DNA of 64,000 nt from assembly GCF_003426945.1 (NCBI RefSeq), contig NZ_QURO01000004.1:1-64000 (forward strand), given 5' to 3'. The position numbers and the translations under genes were made by a program. Below the pieces are notes generated by a model that saw nothing but the letters and a program-made list of their open reading frames with translations, was not told the DNA's origin and did not search any database. Below, in pieces: positions 1 to 8,259 of this stretch (positions are counted from its first letter, which is position 1; every line of letters begins with the position of its first letter). The stretch is from Thermus sediminis. GTDB lineage: Bacteria > Deinococcota > Deinococci > Deinococcales > Thermaceae.

Positions 1-1344
<1,344 letters not shown>

Positions 1345-1347
1345 GGC

Positions 1348-2758
1348 TTACCTCCCGATGCCAAAGACTTCCCGGGCGTCGGCGATCTCCCCGGCGATGG
1401 CGGCGGCGGCCACCATGAGGGGGCTCATGAGGACGGTGCGCCCCCTGGGGCTTCCCATCCTCCCCTTGTAGTTGCGGTTGGAGCTGCTGGCGCAAAGCTC
1501 GTCCCTTCCAGGCGGTCCGGGTTCATGGCCAGGCACATGGAGCACCCCGGCATCCGCCACTCGAACCCCGCTTCCCGGAAGACCTCGGCGATGCCCTCCT
1601 CCTCCGCCTTCATGGCCACCCACTCCGAGCCCGGCACCACCAGGGCCCTTACCCCCTTCTTCACCCTGTGCCCCTTGAGGTGGCGGGCCACCTCCCGGAG
1701 GTCGGAGAGCCTAGCGTTGGTGCAGCTCCCGATGAAGGCCACCTGGACGGTCACCCCCTGGATGGGCTGGCCCGGCTTAAAGCCCATGTAGGCCAAGGCC
1801 TCCTCGGCCACGGCCCTCTCCTCCTCGGGAAGCTCCTCTAAAAGGGGAATCCGCCCATCTATGGGGATGGCCTGGCCCGGGGTGATCCCCCAGGTGACCG
1901 TGGGGGCGATCCCCTCGGCCCGGAAGGTGACCACGTCGTCGTAGGGGGCGTCGGGGTCGGAGCGGAAGGAAAGCCACCTCCTCTTGGCCTCCTCCCACTC
2001 GGGCCCTTTGGGGCTATAGGGCGGCCCTCGAGGTAGGCGAAGGTGGTCTCGTCGGGGTTCACGTAGCCGATCCTGGCCCCGCCCTCAATGGACATGTTGC
2101 AAAGGGTCATGCGGCTTTCCATGTCCATGGCCTCTACCGTGCTCCCCCCGTACTCGTAGGCGTAGCCCAGGCCCCCCTTCACCCCCAGGTGGCGGATGAT
2201 GTGGAGGATCACGTCCTTGGCGTAGACCCCGGGGCCAAGCCTCCCCTCCACGTTGATGCGCCGCACCTTGAGCTTCTTCGCCGCCAGGGTCTGGGTGGCG
2301 AGGACGTCCCGCACCTGGCTGGTGCCGATGCCGAAGGCCACCGCCCCGAAGGCCCCGTGGGTGGAGGTGTGGGAGTCCCCGCAGGCGATGGTCATCCCGG
2401 GCTGGGTGAGGCCCAGCTGGGGGCCGATGACGTGGACGATGCCCTGGTCCCCGCTCCCCAGGTCAAAGAAGGGGATGCCGTGCTCCCTCGTGTTCTCCCT
2501 GAGGGCCTCCAGCATGGCCTGGGCCAGGGGGTCCTGGAAGGGTTCGGTGCGGTCGTGGGTGGGGACGATGTGGTCCACGGTGGCGAAGGTGCGGTGGGGA
2601 AAGCGCACCTTGAGGCCCAGGTCCTTGAGCATCCCGAAGGCCTGGGGGCTCGTCACCTCGTGGAGGAGGTGGAGGTCTATGAAGAGCTGGCTCTGCCCAT
2701 TCCTGAGCTTCCTCACCTCGTGGGCTTCCCAAACCTTGTCGTAAAGCGTCCTTCCCAT
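1348..2758 (-). pseudogene. leuC: 3-isopropylmalate dehydratase large subunit, two frameshifts
   Basis: Large subunit of isopropylmalate isomerase (2-isopropylmalate to 3-isopropylmalate), an aconitase-fold protein that holds the [4Fe-4S] cluster. The reading frame starts at the ATG at 2758 ([15 protein letters not shown]) after a good GGAGG ribosome site. It shows [12 protein letters not shown], the substrate loop [14 protein letters not shown] and the cluster cysteines in [15 protein letters not shown] and [13 protein letters not shown], and ends ...REVFGIGR. Two single-base losses break it: one in the CCCC run near 2018, after RPIAPKG, and one near 1508, before [14 protein letters not shown]. 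Repairing both gives about 470 residues, the family size. First gene of leuC-leuD-leuB. Confidence 0.9.
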
Positions 2759-2773
2759 GCTTCCTCCCTAGGC

Positions 2774-2803
2774 AAAACCCCCCGGGTTCCTAGGCCCGGG
2801 GGG
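2774..2803 (-). terminator. Attenuator (intrinsic terminator) in the leu leader
   Basis: On the minus strand a perfect 9-bp stem CCCCCCGGG/CCCGGGGGG with an 8-nt loop is followed by TTTT, 15 nt before the leuC start. It lies between the leader peptide and leuC, exactly where an attenuator should be. A competing hairpin, GCCGGG-TGGG-CCCGGC, covers the end of the leader peptide (2825-2840), so the leader offers alternative folds. Confidence 0.85.
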
Positions 2804-2820
2804 AGTGGGAAAAGGCTTCC

Positions 2821-2868
2821 CTAAGCCGGGCCCACCCGGCCTAGGGGTAGCAGGATGCCCCGCCGCAT
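2821..2868 (-). CDS. leu operon leader peptide (attenuation)
   Basis: A 15-codon reading frame, MRRGILLPLGRVGPA, starts at the ATG at 2868 and stops with TAG. It has one Ile codon and three Leu codons within five codons (ATC CTG CTA CCC CTA), two of them CTA, a codon that appears uncommon in the neighbouring genes. It lies just after the leu promoter and just before a terminator hairpin. This is the classic arrangement in which ribosome stalling at Leu codons during leucine shortage prevents termination. The start lies very close to the predicted transcription start. Confidence 0.75.
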   Translation of the reverse strand: MRRGILLPLGRVGPA

Positions 2869-2876
2869 CGCCTTAT

Positions 2877-2905
2877 AGGCTAAACCCTTGGGCCCCCCTG
2901 GTCAA
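2877..2905 (-). promoter_or_regulatory. leu operon promoter
   Basis: On the minus strand TTGACC (2905-2900), a 17-bp spacer and TAGCCT (2882-2877). The -35 box shares the palindrome GTCAAGCTTGAC (2901-2912) with the divergent tRNA-Leu promoter. Confidence 0.75.
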
Positions 2906-2907
2906 GC

Positions 2908-2936
2908 TTGACGAGGGGAGCCCTCCTGCCTAAAAT
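2908..2936 (+). promoter_or_regulatory. tRNA-Leu promoter
   Basis: TTGACG (2908-2913), a 17-bp spacer and TAAAAT (2931-2936), 13 nt before the mature tRNA end. It is back-to-back with the leu operon promoter, with only GC between the two -35 boxes. Confidence 0.8.
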
Positions 2937-2949
2937 AGCCCTTGCGTCT

Positions 2950-3036
2950 GCCGGGGTGGCGGAATTGGTAGACGCGCACGATTCAGGGTCGTGTGTCCTT
3001 TGGGACGTGCGGGTTCAAGTCCCGCCCCCGGCACCA
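2950..3036 (+). tRNA. tRNA-Leu (anticodon CAG)
   Basis: An 87-nt class II tRNA. The acceptor stem GCCGGGG pairs with CCCCGGC, a D-loop with AATTGGTAGAC follows, the anticodon loop ATTCAGGG reads CAG, there is a long variable arm (TGTCCTTTGGGACG) and a T arm with GGGTTCAAGTCCC. CCA is encoded at 3034-3036. It reads CTG, by far the commonest leucine codon here. It stands divergent from the leucine biosynthesis operon. Confidence 0.97.
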
Positions 3037-3061
3037 AAGGCGGAAGCACTCTTCAGGACGG

Positions 3062-3091
3062 CCCCGGTGCAAACCGGGGTCTTCCCCTTTT
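3062..3091 (+). terminator. Terminator of tRNA-Leu
   Basis: CCCCGGT-GCAA-ACCGGGG makes a 7-bp stem with a GNRA tetraloop (3062-3079), followed by the pyrimidine-rich TCTTCCCCTTTT. It lies 26 nt after the tRNA. Confidence 0.7.
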
Positions 3092-3199
3092 CCCCCGGGG
3101 AAGGGGTCGGGAAAGGGCAGGGTCGCGTGTGCACCCCCATCCCGATCTTGTTCTTTTAGAGGGTAGAATGAAAGGGTTTCGGAGTGGGCGGGGGCTTGG

Positions 3200-3228
3200 T
3201 TGACGGCGAGGCCTCTTCCCCGTAGCCT
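3200..3228 (+). promoter_or_regulatory. trpS promoter
   Basis: TTGACG (3200-3205), a 17-bp spacer and TAGCCT (3223-3228), ending 8 nt before the trpS ATG, so the transcript should be nearly leaderless. Confidence 0.7.
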
Positions 3229-3236
3229 GGAAGGTA

Positions 3237-4250
3237 ATGAAGCGCGTCCTCTCCGGCATCCAGCCCTCGGGGGAGATCCACATCGGCAACTACCTGGGGG
3301 CCATCCAGCAGTGGGTGGAGATCGGGGAGAAGCTGGGCCGGGACGCCCTTTTCTGCATCGTGGACTACCACGCCCTCACCAACCCCCTGGCCTACGACCC
3401 CGCCACGCTGGCCCAGCGCACCTTTGAGGCAGCCCTGGTCAACATGGCGGCGGGGCTGGACCCGGAAAAGGTCACCCTCTTCGCCCAGTCCCACGTGCCC
3501 GAACACACCGAGCTCGCCTGGGTCTTCACCACCCTCACCCCCTTGGGGGACCTGACCCGCATGACCCAGTTCAAGGACAAGGCCGCCAAGCAGGAGACGG
3601 TCTGGAGCGGACTCCTCATGTACCCCGTCCTTCAGGCGGCGGACATCCTCATCTACAAGGCGGACACTGTCCCCGTGGGGGAGGACCAGGTGCAGCACAT
3701 TGAGCTCACGCGGGAGATCGCCCGCCGCTTCAACCATCTCTTTGGGGAGACCTTCCCCGAGCCCGAGGCCCTCCTGAACCCCAAGGCCCCCCGGGTGCCG
3801 GGGATTGACGGCAAGGCCAAGATGAGCAAGTCCCTGGGGAACACCATCGGCCTCCTGGAGGCGGAGGAGAGCATTTGGGAGAAGATCCGCCACCTCCCCG
3901 ATGACCCCCAGCGGATCCGCCTCCAAGACCCTGGGGACCCAGGGCGGACCGTGGTCTTCACCTACCTCTCCTACTTCGCCCCGGAGGAGGTGGTGGAGGC
4001 CCTGAAGGAGGAGTACCGCCGGGCGGGGGTGGGGACCCTCGCCGTGAAGCGCATCCTCTTTGAGCACCTCATGCGCGCCCTAAGGCCCATCCGGGAGCGG
4101 GCTGAGGCCCTGAAGCGGGACCCAGACTACGTGATGGACGCCCTCCTCGAGGGGGCCAAACGGGCCCGCGCCATCGCCCAGGTCACCATGGAGGAGGTGC
4201 GGGATCGGGTGGGCCTCCTTCTGCCCAAGAGGCGGCCGGTGCTCCGTTGA
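3237..4250 (+). CDS. trpS: Tryptophanyl-tRNA synthetase
   Basis: Class I synthetase that charges tRNA-Trp, cytosolic, 337 residues, the usual bacterial length. The Rossmann signature HIGN lies at residues 15-18 after SGIQPSGE, and the second ATP motif KMSKS lies near residue 198 (GKAKMSKSLGN). MTQFKDKA and GEDQVQHIELTREIARRFN are typical of TrpRS. The ATG at 3237 is chosen because it is the first in-frame start after the promoter -10 box, 8 nt away. The next reading frame begins with a TTG that overlaps the trpS stop (TTGA), which suggests a former two-gene unit. Confidence 0.96.
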   Translation: MKRVLSGIQPSGEIHIGNYLGAIQQWVEIGEKLGRDALFCIVDYHALTNPLAYDPATLAQRTFEAALVNMAAGLDPEKVTLFAQSHVPEHTELAWVFTTLTPLGDLTRMTQFKDKAAKQETVWSGLLMYPVLQAADILIYKADTVPVGEDQVQHIELTREIARRFNHLFGETFPEPEALLNPKAPRVPGIDGKAKMSKSLGNTIGLLEAEESIWEKIRHLPDDPQRIRLQDPGDPGRTVVFTYLSYFAPEEVVEALKEEYRRAGVGTLAVKRILFEHLMRALRPIRERAEALKRDPDYVMDALLEGAKRARAIAQVTMEEVRDRVGLLLPKRRPVLR

Positions 4251-4555
4251 TCCCAACCGCCTTCCCCGGCTTCTTTGGCCCCCTCGAGGCCTTAAGGTGG
4301 AGACGGGGCTCTCCCAGGGGGGTCCCCATCCTCGAGGGCAATGAGGGGACCCTGGCCCAGCTTCCCCCGTTCCTAAGGGAAAGGAGCGAGACTTCTCCCC
4401 ATGGCTCCCCTTCCTCCTCGGCCTCGGGCTATCTCCCAAGGCGCTCTTTCAGGTGGCAAGGCCCACCCTGGGGCCTAGTCCGCCCCCGCCAGGAACCCCC
4501 CTTCGCCCCTCTGGAGCCCGAGGGGTCCACAGGGGAGCCGGAGATGGCCGCCTAG
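4247..4555 (+). pseudogene. Degraded gene after trpS, possibly scpA
   Basis: A TTG at 4247 overlaps the trpS stop and opens a frame with MIPTAFPGFFGPLEAL, then PILEGNEGTLAQLPPFL. This resembles the start of ScpA, the kleisin of the bacterial SMC condensin, whose N-terminus carries an F-x-GPL-x-LL motif followed by an (I/V)P(I/L) strand. After about 50 residues the frame loses the likeness, and a second frame continues with LGLSPKALFQVARP, as if one base were missing near 4385. The rest is low-complexity Pro/Arg coding. I see a remnant rather than a working gene. The ScpA assignment rests on one short motif and is tentative. No scpB follows; the sequence passes straight into the scarred region. 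Confidence 0.4.
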
Positions 4556-4820
4556 CGCAGAAAGGTGGTGAGGGCCAACGCGGCCGCCAGGGCGGTGAAG
4601 TAGAGCATGGCCCTGTTGAGGGCGTTTCCGATTTCTGCTTTGACCTCTTGGCGGATGCCGTTGAACTTTTCCTCCGTGTCGCGGCGGAAGAGCGCCATCT
4701 CCTGGCGGAGCCCCTGGAGTTCGGCCCTCACCTCCTGGCGCAGGAGGTCCATGCGGTGTTCCAGGGCGGAGACCGTTCCACGATGCCTTCCAGTTTGTAA
4801 AGGCGTTCCTCCGTGTTCAT
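4552..4820 (-). pseudogene. Coiled-coil, tail-anchored small membrane protein, frameshifted
   Basis: From ATG 4820 the frame reads MNTEERLYKLEGIVE and is then broken near 4775; the second frame continues SALEHRMDLLRQEVRAELQGLRQEMALF, then EEKFNGIRQEVKAEIGN, and ends with a single hydrophobic helix (AMLYFTALAAALALTTFL). So the intact form would be a short cytoplasmic coiled coil with a C-terminal membrane anchor. A relic of the same gene at 6308-6452 keeps the 9 residues missing here (GVMAVLPKR), which shows this copy lost about 25 bases. The function is unknown to me. Confidence 0.6.
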
Positions 4821-4919
4821 CCGCCCCTAGGATAAGGATAGCAGAGGTGAAGCGCTGCCCCCCAGTTTGGACCACCCCAGGCGAGGGGCAGTGGGGTGTA
4901 GCCTGGAGGGGTAGCAGCC

Positions 4920-5205
4920 ATGGGCAAGGGGTCGGCGAAGGAGAAGGCGGGGATCGTCCTTAGGGTTCTTGCCGGCGAGAAGACGGTGGCTGGGGCCTGC
5001 CGCGGTTACGGCGCCTCCTCGGGAACTAACAGGAACCCACCCCCGCTGCGGCTACCCCCGGCGGGGGACAAACGGGGGCGCTCCTCGCTCAAGCGCTGGG
5101 TGGTGGACCTGAGCCCCGTGCGGCTTGGGAAGGGGGTGGCTCACCTGGCGGTGGGGATGGACCTCTGCACCACAGCAGGGCGTTGCGATGCTGGTCTGCC
5201 GCTGG
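4920..5205 (+). pseudogene. Transposase remnant
   Basis: ATG 4920 starts MGKGSAKEKAGIVLRVLAGEKTVAGACRGYG, the helix-turn-helix start of IS3/IS481-like transposases (K-x-x-IVLR-LL-GE-S-x-x-E-x-CR-x-YG). After about 60 unrelated residues the same frame gives RWVVDLSPVRLGKGVAHLAVGMDLCT, like the first catalytic strand of an rve/DDE integrase core (the D of VVDLSP and the hydrophobic VGMDLC strand). The rest of the DDE domain and both element ends are missing. An internally deleted relic, not mobile. Confidence 0.55.
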
Positions 5206-5211
5206 GCGGCT

Positions 5212-5316
5212 TAAGTACCCCACCGCGGCTTTCGCCGCGGCGGGGGCCCCAAAGAGGCTTCCATGGCCCTGGCTTGGGCCTCTCATGTTGCGAAACCAAA
5301 GCGCGGGCACTTAGCC
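5212..5316 (+). repeat. Dispersed repeat 1, copy A
   Basis: TAAGTACCCC, then CCGCGGC-TTTC-GCCGCGG (a perfect 7-bp stem), then GGGGGCCCCAAA, and at the far end CATGTTGCGAAACCAA...CGGGCACTTAGCC. Copy B (14207-14313) matches both ends and has nearly the same length. The far end contains TTGCGA (5288-5293), 18 bp and TAGCCG (5312-5317), a promoter-like pair pointing plus. Copies C and D are partial. Confidence 0.7.
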
Positions 5317-6087
5317 GGCGCGCATGCCGCCGTCGATCAAGTGGATCTGGCCGGTGATATAGCTGCTTTCGTCGCTAGCCAGGAACAACGTCAGGTACGC
5401 AACTTCTTCGGGCGTGGCGTAGCGCTTCAGAGGGATGCGCTGCTCGAACTGGCTTTTGACCCCAGCGCTTGCCGCTTCATCGCCGCCTGCTGCCATCGTC
5501 TCGATCGAGCGCATCATGCGGGTCTCCACCGGGCCGGGGTTGACGCAGTTGACGCGGATCTTTTGGTCTGCGGTTTCCAGCGCTGCCGTTCGCATTAAGC
5601 CGATGACGGCATGTTTGCTGGCGACGTAAGCCGAGAAGCCTGGCGAGCCGATCACGCCGGCGACCGACGAAATGATCACGATGCTGCCACCGCCCCGCTG
5701 GGCGATGGCGGGGATGGCGTACTTCAACCCCAGCCACACGCCCTTGACATTGACGGCCAGCACCTTTTCAAAGGTATCCATCGGGTAGCTGACGATCGGC
5801 TGTACGGCACCCTCGATGCCGGCATTGGCGACGAAAATATCCAACCCGCCAAAGGCGTCGACGCAGGCTTTGACCGACCCCTCGTTGTCTTCCGCCTTTG
5901 TGACATCGGCCACCGCATAGGCTGAGCGATCGGGGCCGATCGCCTCAACAGCCTTCTTCAGCGCATCCTCATCAATATCGGTCATGAAGACGCGCGCGCC
6001 TTCCTGGGCGAACAGTTTCGAGATCGCCAGACCGATTCCGCCCGAAGCACCGGTGATAAGTGCGACTTTACCCTGTAAACGTGCCAT
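5311..6087 (-). CDS. Short-chain dehydrogenase/reductase, foreign-looking
   Basis: A classical SDR of 258 residues, probably NAD(P)-dependent oxidation or reduction of an alcohol or keto substrate; the substrate cannot be read from sequence. The cofactor loop TGASGGIG (about 12-19), the NAG motif (VANAGIEG), the catalytic Ser of IISSVAG, and YVASK (Tyr/Lys) are all present, and it ends in the family's FLASDESSYITGQIHLIDGG. An Asp after the second strand (MTDIDE) favours NAD(H). It differs from its neighbours: lower G+C, A/T third bases, far fewer CTC/GAG runs, and a strong AAGGAGG site 7 nt before ATG 6087 instead of a leaderless start. Its TAA stop lies inside the end of dispersed repeat copy A. 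These are signs of transfer, probably from a proteobacterial or similar donor. Confidence 0.9.
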   Translation of the reverse strand: MARLQGKVALITGASGGIGLAISKLFAQEGARVFMTDIDEDALKKAVEAIGPDRSAYAVADVTKAEDNEGSVKACVDAFGGLDIFVANAGIEGAVQPIVSYPMDTFEKVLAVNVKGVWLGLKYAIPAIAQRGGGSIVIISSVAGVIGSPGFSAYVASKHAVIGLMRTAALETADQKIRVNCVNPGPVETRMMRSIETMAAGGDEAASAGVKSQFEQRIPLKRYATPEEVAYLTLFLASDESSYITGQIHLIDGGMRAG

Positions 6088-6307
6088 TGTTTTCCTCCTT
6101 GCTAGCTGTCGCCCTTAGGGAAAGCGGCGCATATCAGCGTTGACGGCATCAGCCGTGAAGTCATCCCATGGACGACGCTTTCATTGTACGCACCTGCTGC
6201 CATCATCGGCAATACCCTTGAACGGCTTGGTCGTGTCAAGAGTTTTGTGTACCCTCCACGGCTATGCCCCCCTCGCCTTCCCATCCGACCGCAAGGATAG
6301 CCCTATT
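6088..6307. other. Gene-free foreign segment with a possible IS256-type end
   Basis: There is no supported gene. The base composition is lower in G+C than the flanks up to about 6260. At 6231-6258 the sequence GTGTCAAGAGTTTTGTGTAC resembles the ends of IS256-family elements when read on the minus strand (GTACACAAAACTCTTGACAC). No partner end and no transposase were found. After about 6260 the composition returns to that of Thermus. Confidence 0.4.
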
Positions 6308-6452
6308 TGGCGGGGCCCGTGGAGCTCGGCCTTCACCCCTTGGCGCAGGGGGTCCACGCGGTGCTCCAGGGCAGAAACCCGCTTGGGCAGCACCGCCATG
6401 ACCCCTTCCACGGTGCCCTCAAGCTTGTGGAGGCGTTCCTACGTGGTCATCT
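6308..6452 (-). pseudogene. 5' relic of the coiled-coil membrane gene at 4552-4820
   Basis: From ATG 6452 it reads MTT, an in-frame TAG, then ERLHKLEGTVEGVMAVLPKRVSALEHRVDPLRQGVKAELHG, and stops matching near 6308. The other copy reads MNTEERLYKLEGIVE...SALEHRMDLLRQEVRAELQG. Upstream DNA is also alike (AGGATA, then GCAGAG). It is broken by a stop codon and lacks the membrane anchor, so it is dead. Confidence 0.6.
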
Positions 6453-6483
6453 AAGCCCAGGATATGCAGAGTAGACTGGAACC

Positions 6484-7061
6484 ATGGGCGAAACGGCGAG
6501 GCCCCTGGAGCTCCTGGACGCCGAGGCTTACCTGGCCAGGGAAGAGCGGTCCCCCGTGCGCCACGAGCTGGTGGAGGGGGTACCCTACGCCATGGCGGGG
6601 CGAGCGAGGCCCACAACTTGGTTGGGGGCAACCTCTTCTTCCACCTCCGTCCCCATGCCCTGGCCAAAGGGTGCAGGCTTTTTGTTTCCGACATGAAGCT
6701 CAAGGTGTCTCCCCGTACCTTCTACTACCCCGATCTCATGGCCGTGTGCGCCGAGGACCCCCATCCCTACTACAAGGAAAGGCCCTGTCTGCTGGTGGAG
6801 GTGCTTTCCGAGAGCACCGAGGCCATTGACCGCCGGGAGAAGCTTTGGCGCTACCGGGAGATCCCGAGCCTCGAGGCCTACCTCCTGGTGGACGCCAGGG
6901 CCCGCCGGGTGGAGGGGTACTTCCGCCAGGGGGAGGGCTGGCTCTACCGCCTTTGGGAGGAGGAGGGGGAGGTGGAGGTGCCCTGCCTGGGAGCCCGCCT
7001 TTCCCTTTTCGCCCTTTACGAAGGGGTGGAGCTGGAGGGGGCTGGAAGCTCCCCCTTCTAG
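6484..7061 (+). pseudogene. Uma2-family (DUF820) nuclease-like protein, one frameshift
   Basis: A Uma2/DUF820 protein, a PD-(D/E)XK-fold family abundant in Thermus and cyanobacteria, often proposed to act as an endonuclease; the role is not established. The first frame reads MGETARPLELLDAEAYL...HELVEGVPYAMAG and breaks at the GGGG near 6600. With one more G it continues ASEAHNLVGGNLFFHLRP, then PDLMAVCAEDPHPYYKERPCLLVEVLSEST (Asp, and the E-V-L catalytic strand) and REKLWRYREIPSLEAYLLVDARARRVEGY. Full length would be 192 residues. The -10 TAGACT lies 6 nt before ATG 6484, so the mRNA is leaderless. It converges on a second Uma2 gene. Confidence 0.8.
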
Positions 7062-7089
7062 CCCGCCCGTGCCCTGGACTCGGATGGCT

Positions 7090-7632
7090 TTAGAGGTCTG
7101 CGTACACCTCTTGGAGGTCCAAAAACCCCTCTAAGCAGGGGAGGGGCAGGCGGCCCTCCTCCACCTCCTGGTAGACCCAGCCCCCTTCCTCCCGGTAGTA
7201 GCCGAAGGCCTGGGGAGCGCGGGAGTCCACCAGCAAGTAGGCCTGAAGGGTGGGCAAGCCCAGGTACTTGCGGAGCTTTTCCCTCCGGTCTGTGCCCTCC
7301 GTGGACTCCGAGAGGACCTCTATCACCAAGCAGGGCCTTTCCTTGTAGTACTCCCCCGGGTCCTCTTCGCAGACCACCATGAGGTCGGGGTAGTAGACCG
7401 TGGCCGCGTCCACCTTGAGCCGCATGTCGCTTGCGTAGAGGCGGCACCCCTTTTTCCGAACCAGGGGGCCTAGGGCCAGGACCAGGTTTACCACCACCCG
7501 GTTGTGCCGGTCGCTGGCCCCGGCCATGGCGTAGGGGAAACCTTCCACCAGCTCGTGCTTCTGCGTGGCCTCCCGCTCCAGGGCCAGGTACTCCTCCAGG
7601 GTGAGGGGCCGCACCGCCTTGGCCACGCCCAT
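7090..7632 (-). CDS. Uma2-family (DUF820) nuclease-like protein
   Basis: 180 residues, intact paralogue of the neighbour at 6484. It shows LTLEEYLALE, HELVEGFPYAMAG, YYPDLMVVCEEDP, YYKERPCLVIEVLSEST, DRREKLRKYLGLPTLQAYLLVDS, that is, the Asp and Glu-x-(Val/Leu) positions of the PD-(D/E)XK core plus the family's Lys region. The start at 7632 (MGVAKAVRPLTL) is preferred to the longer frame because TACACT lies 6 nt before it, as in other leaderless genes here, and the upstream residues are Gly/Pro-rich noise. Ends 28 bp from the other Uma2 gene. The biological role is unknown. Confidence 0.85.
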   Translation of the reverse strand: MGVAKAVRPLTLEEYLALEREATQKHELVEGFPYAMAGASDRHNRVVVNLVLALGPLVRKKGCRLYASDMRLKVDAATVYYPDLMVVCEEDPGEYYKERPCLVIEVLSESTEGTDRREKLRKYLGLPTLQAYLLVDSRAPQAFGYYREEGGWVYQEVEEGRLPLPCLEGFLDLQEVYADL

Positions 7633-7758
7633 GCCTAGAGTGTAGCCCAGGCCGAAGGGGGATGGGCGCCCGAAGCCCCCGGGTCCTTGCCCTAGGCGGT
7701 TTCTAGGGCACCCCTGCAAGCGTCCCGCATGTGCAGGAGCCGGACGCGATGGGAAAGG

Positions 7759-8070
7759 CTACGCCGCCTCATGGATAGGGCGGGCCTCCTTCAGGACCTC
7801 CTCCCGAAGGTAAGGGCTCAGGCTTCCCGGGGTGTGGAGGTCCACCCTGCGCCCGAAGAGGCGGGTCAGCTCCTCCTGAAGCCTCACAAAGCCCAGGCCT
7901 GGGGTGCGCCCGGGGAAGAACTCCACCACGAGGTCCACGTCGCTTTCCTTGTCGGCCTCGCCCCGGGCGAAGGAGCCGAAGAGGAGGAGGCGCCGGACCC
8001 CGTACCGACGGCAGACCTCCGCCAGGGCTTGGGAAGGGAAGGGTACCTGCGGGGTCATAGCCTGCTTCAT
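7759..8070 (-). CDS. MNT-type minimal nucleotidyltransferase
   Basis: 103 residues from ATG 8070 (MKQAMTPQ). The polymerase-beta fold signature is complete: LLLFGSFARGEADKESDVDLVVEF, i.e. GS-x(10)-D-x-D, plus a third Asp in RVDLHTP. Proteins like this are usually the antitoxin of MNT-HEPN pairs and AMPylate a tyrosine on the toxin. Here no HEPN gene follows: the next gene downstream is the Uma2 gene. ATG 8058 is an alternative start. An orphan antitoxin or a stand-alone nucleotidyltransferase. Confidence 0.85.
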   Translation of the reverse strand: MKQAMTPQVPFPSQALAEVCRRYGVRRLLLFGSFARGEADKESDVDLVVEFFPGRTPGLGFVRLQEELTRLFGRRVDLHTPGSLSPYLREEVLKEARPIHEAA

Positions 8071-8259
8071 TTTAGCGAAAGGGAGCGTCAGGGGTGCGGC
8101 CCCTCTTTCTCCCCAGGGGGGGAGGGGGCTGGAGGCACCGGTCGCCCGCCCCGGCCCCCGGCCCATGGGTTGTTGGCGGGGGCTTGGGTCCTGGTTGATG
8201 AACTACCGGGTTGCCCGCAAGGGCAATGATGTCCCGGGCGGGCCTGTAGAGTCTTGGCG

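Noticed and set aside
4920-5357. 145-codon plus frame taken as a real gene
   Set aside because: Only two blocks resemble a transposase, the DDE core is incomplete and the frame ends in repeat copy A.
8211-8226. TTGCCC-GCAA-GGGCAA hairpin after the last pilin gene, considered as a terminator
   Set aside because: The stem is only 6 bp and no T-tract follows on either strand.
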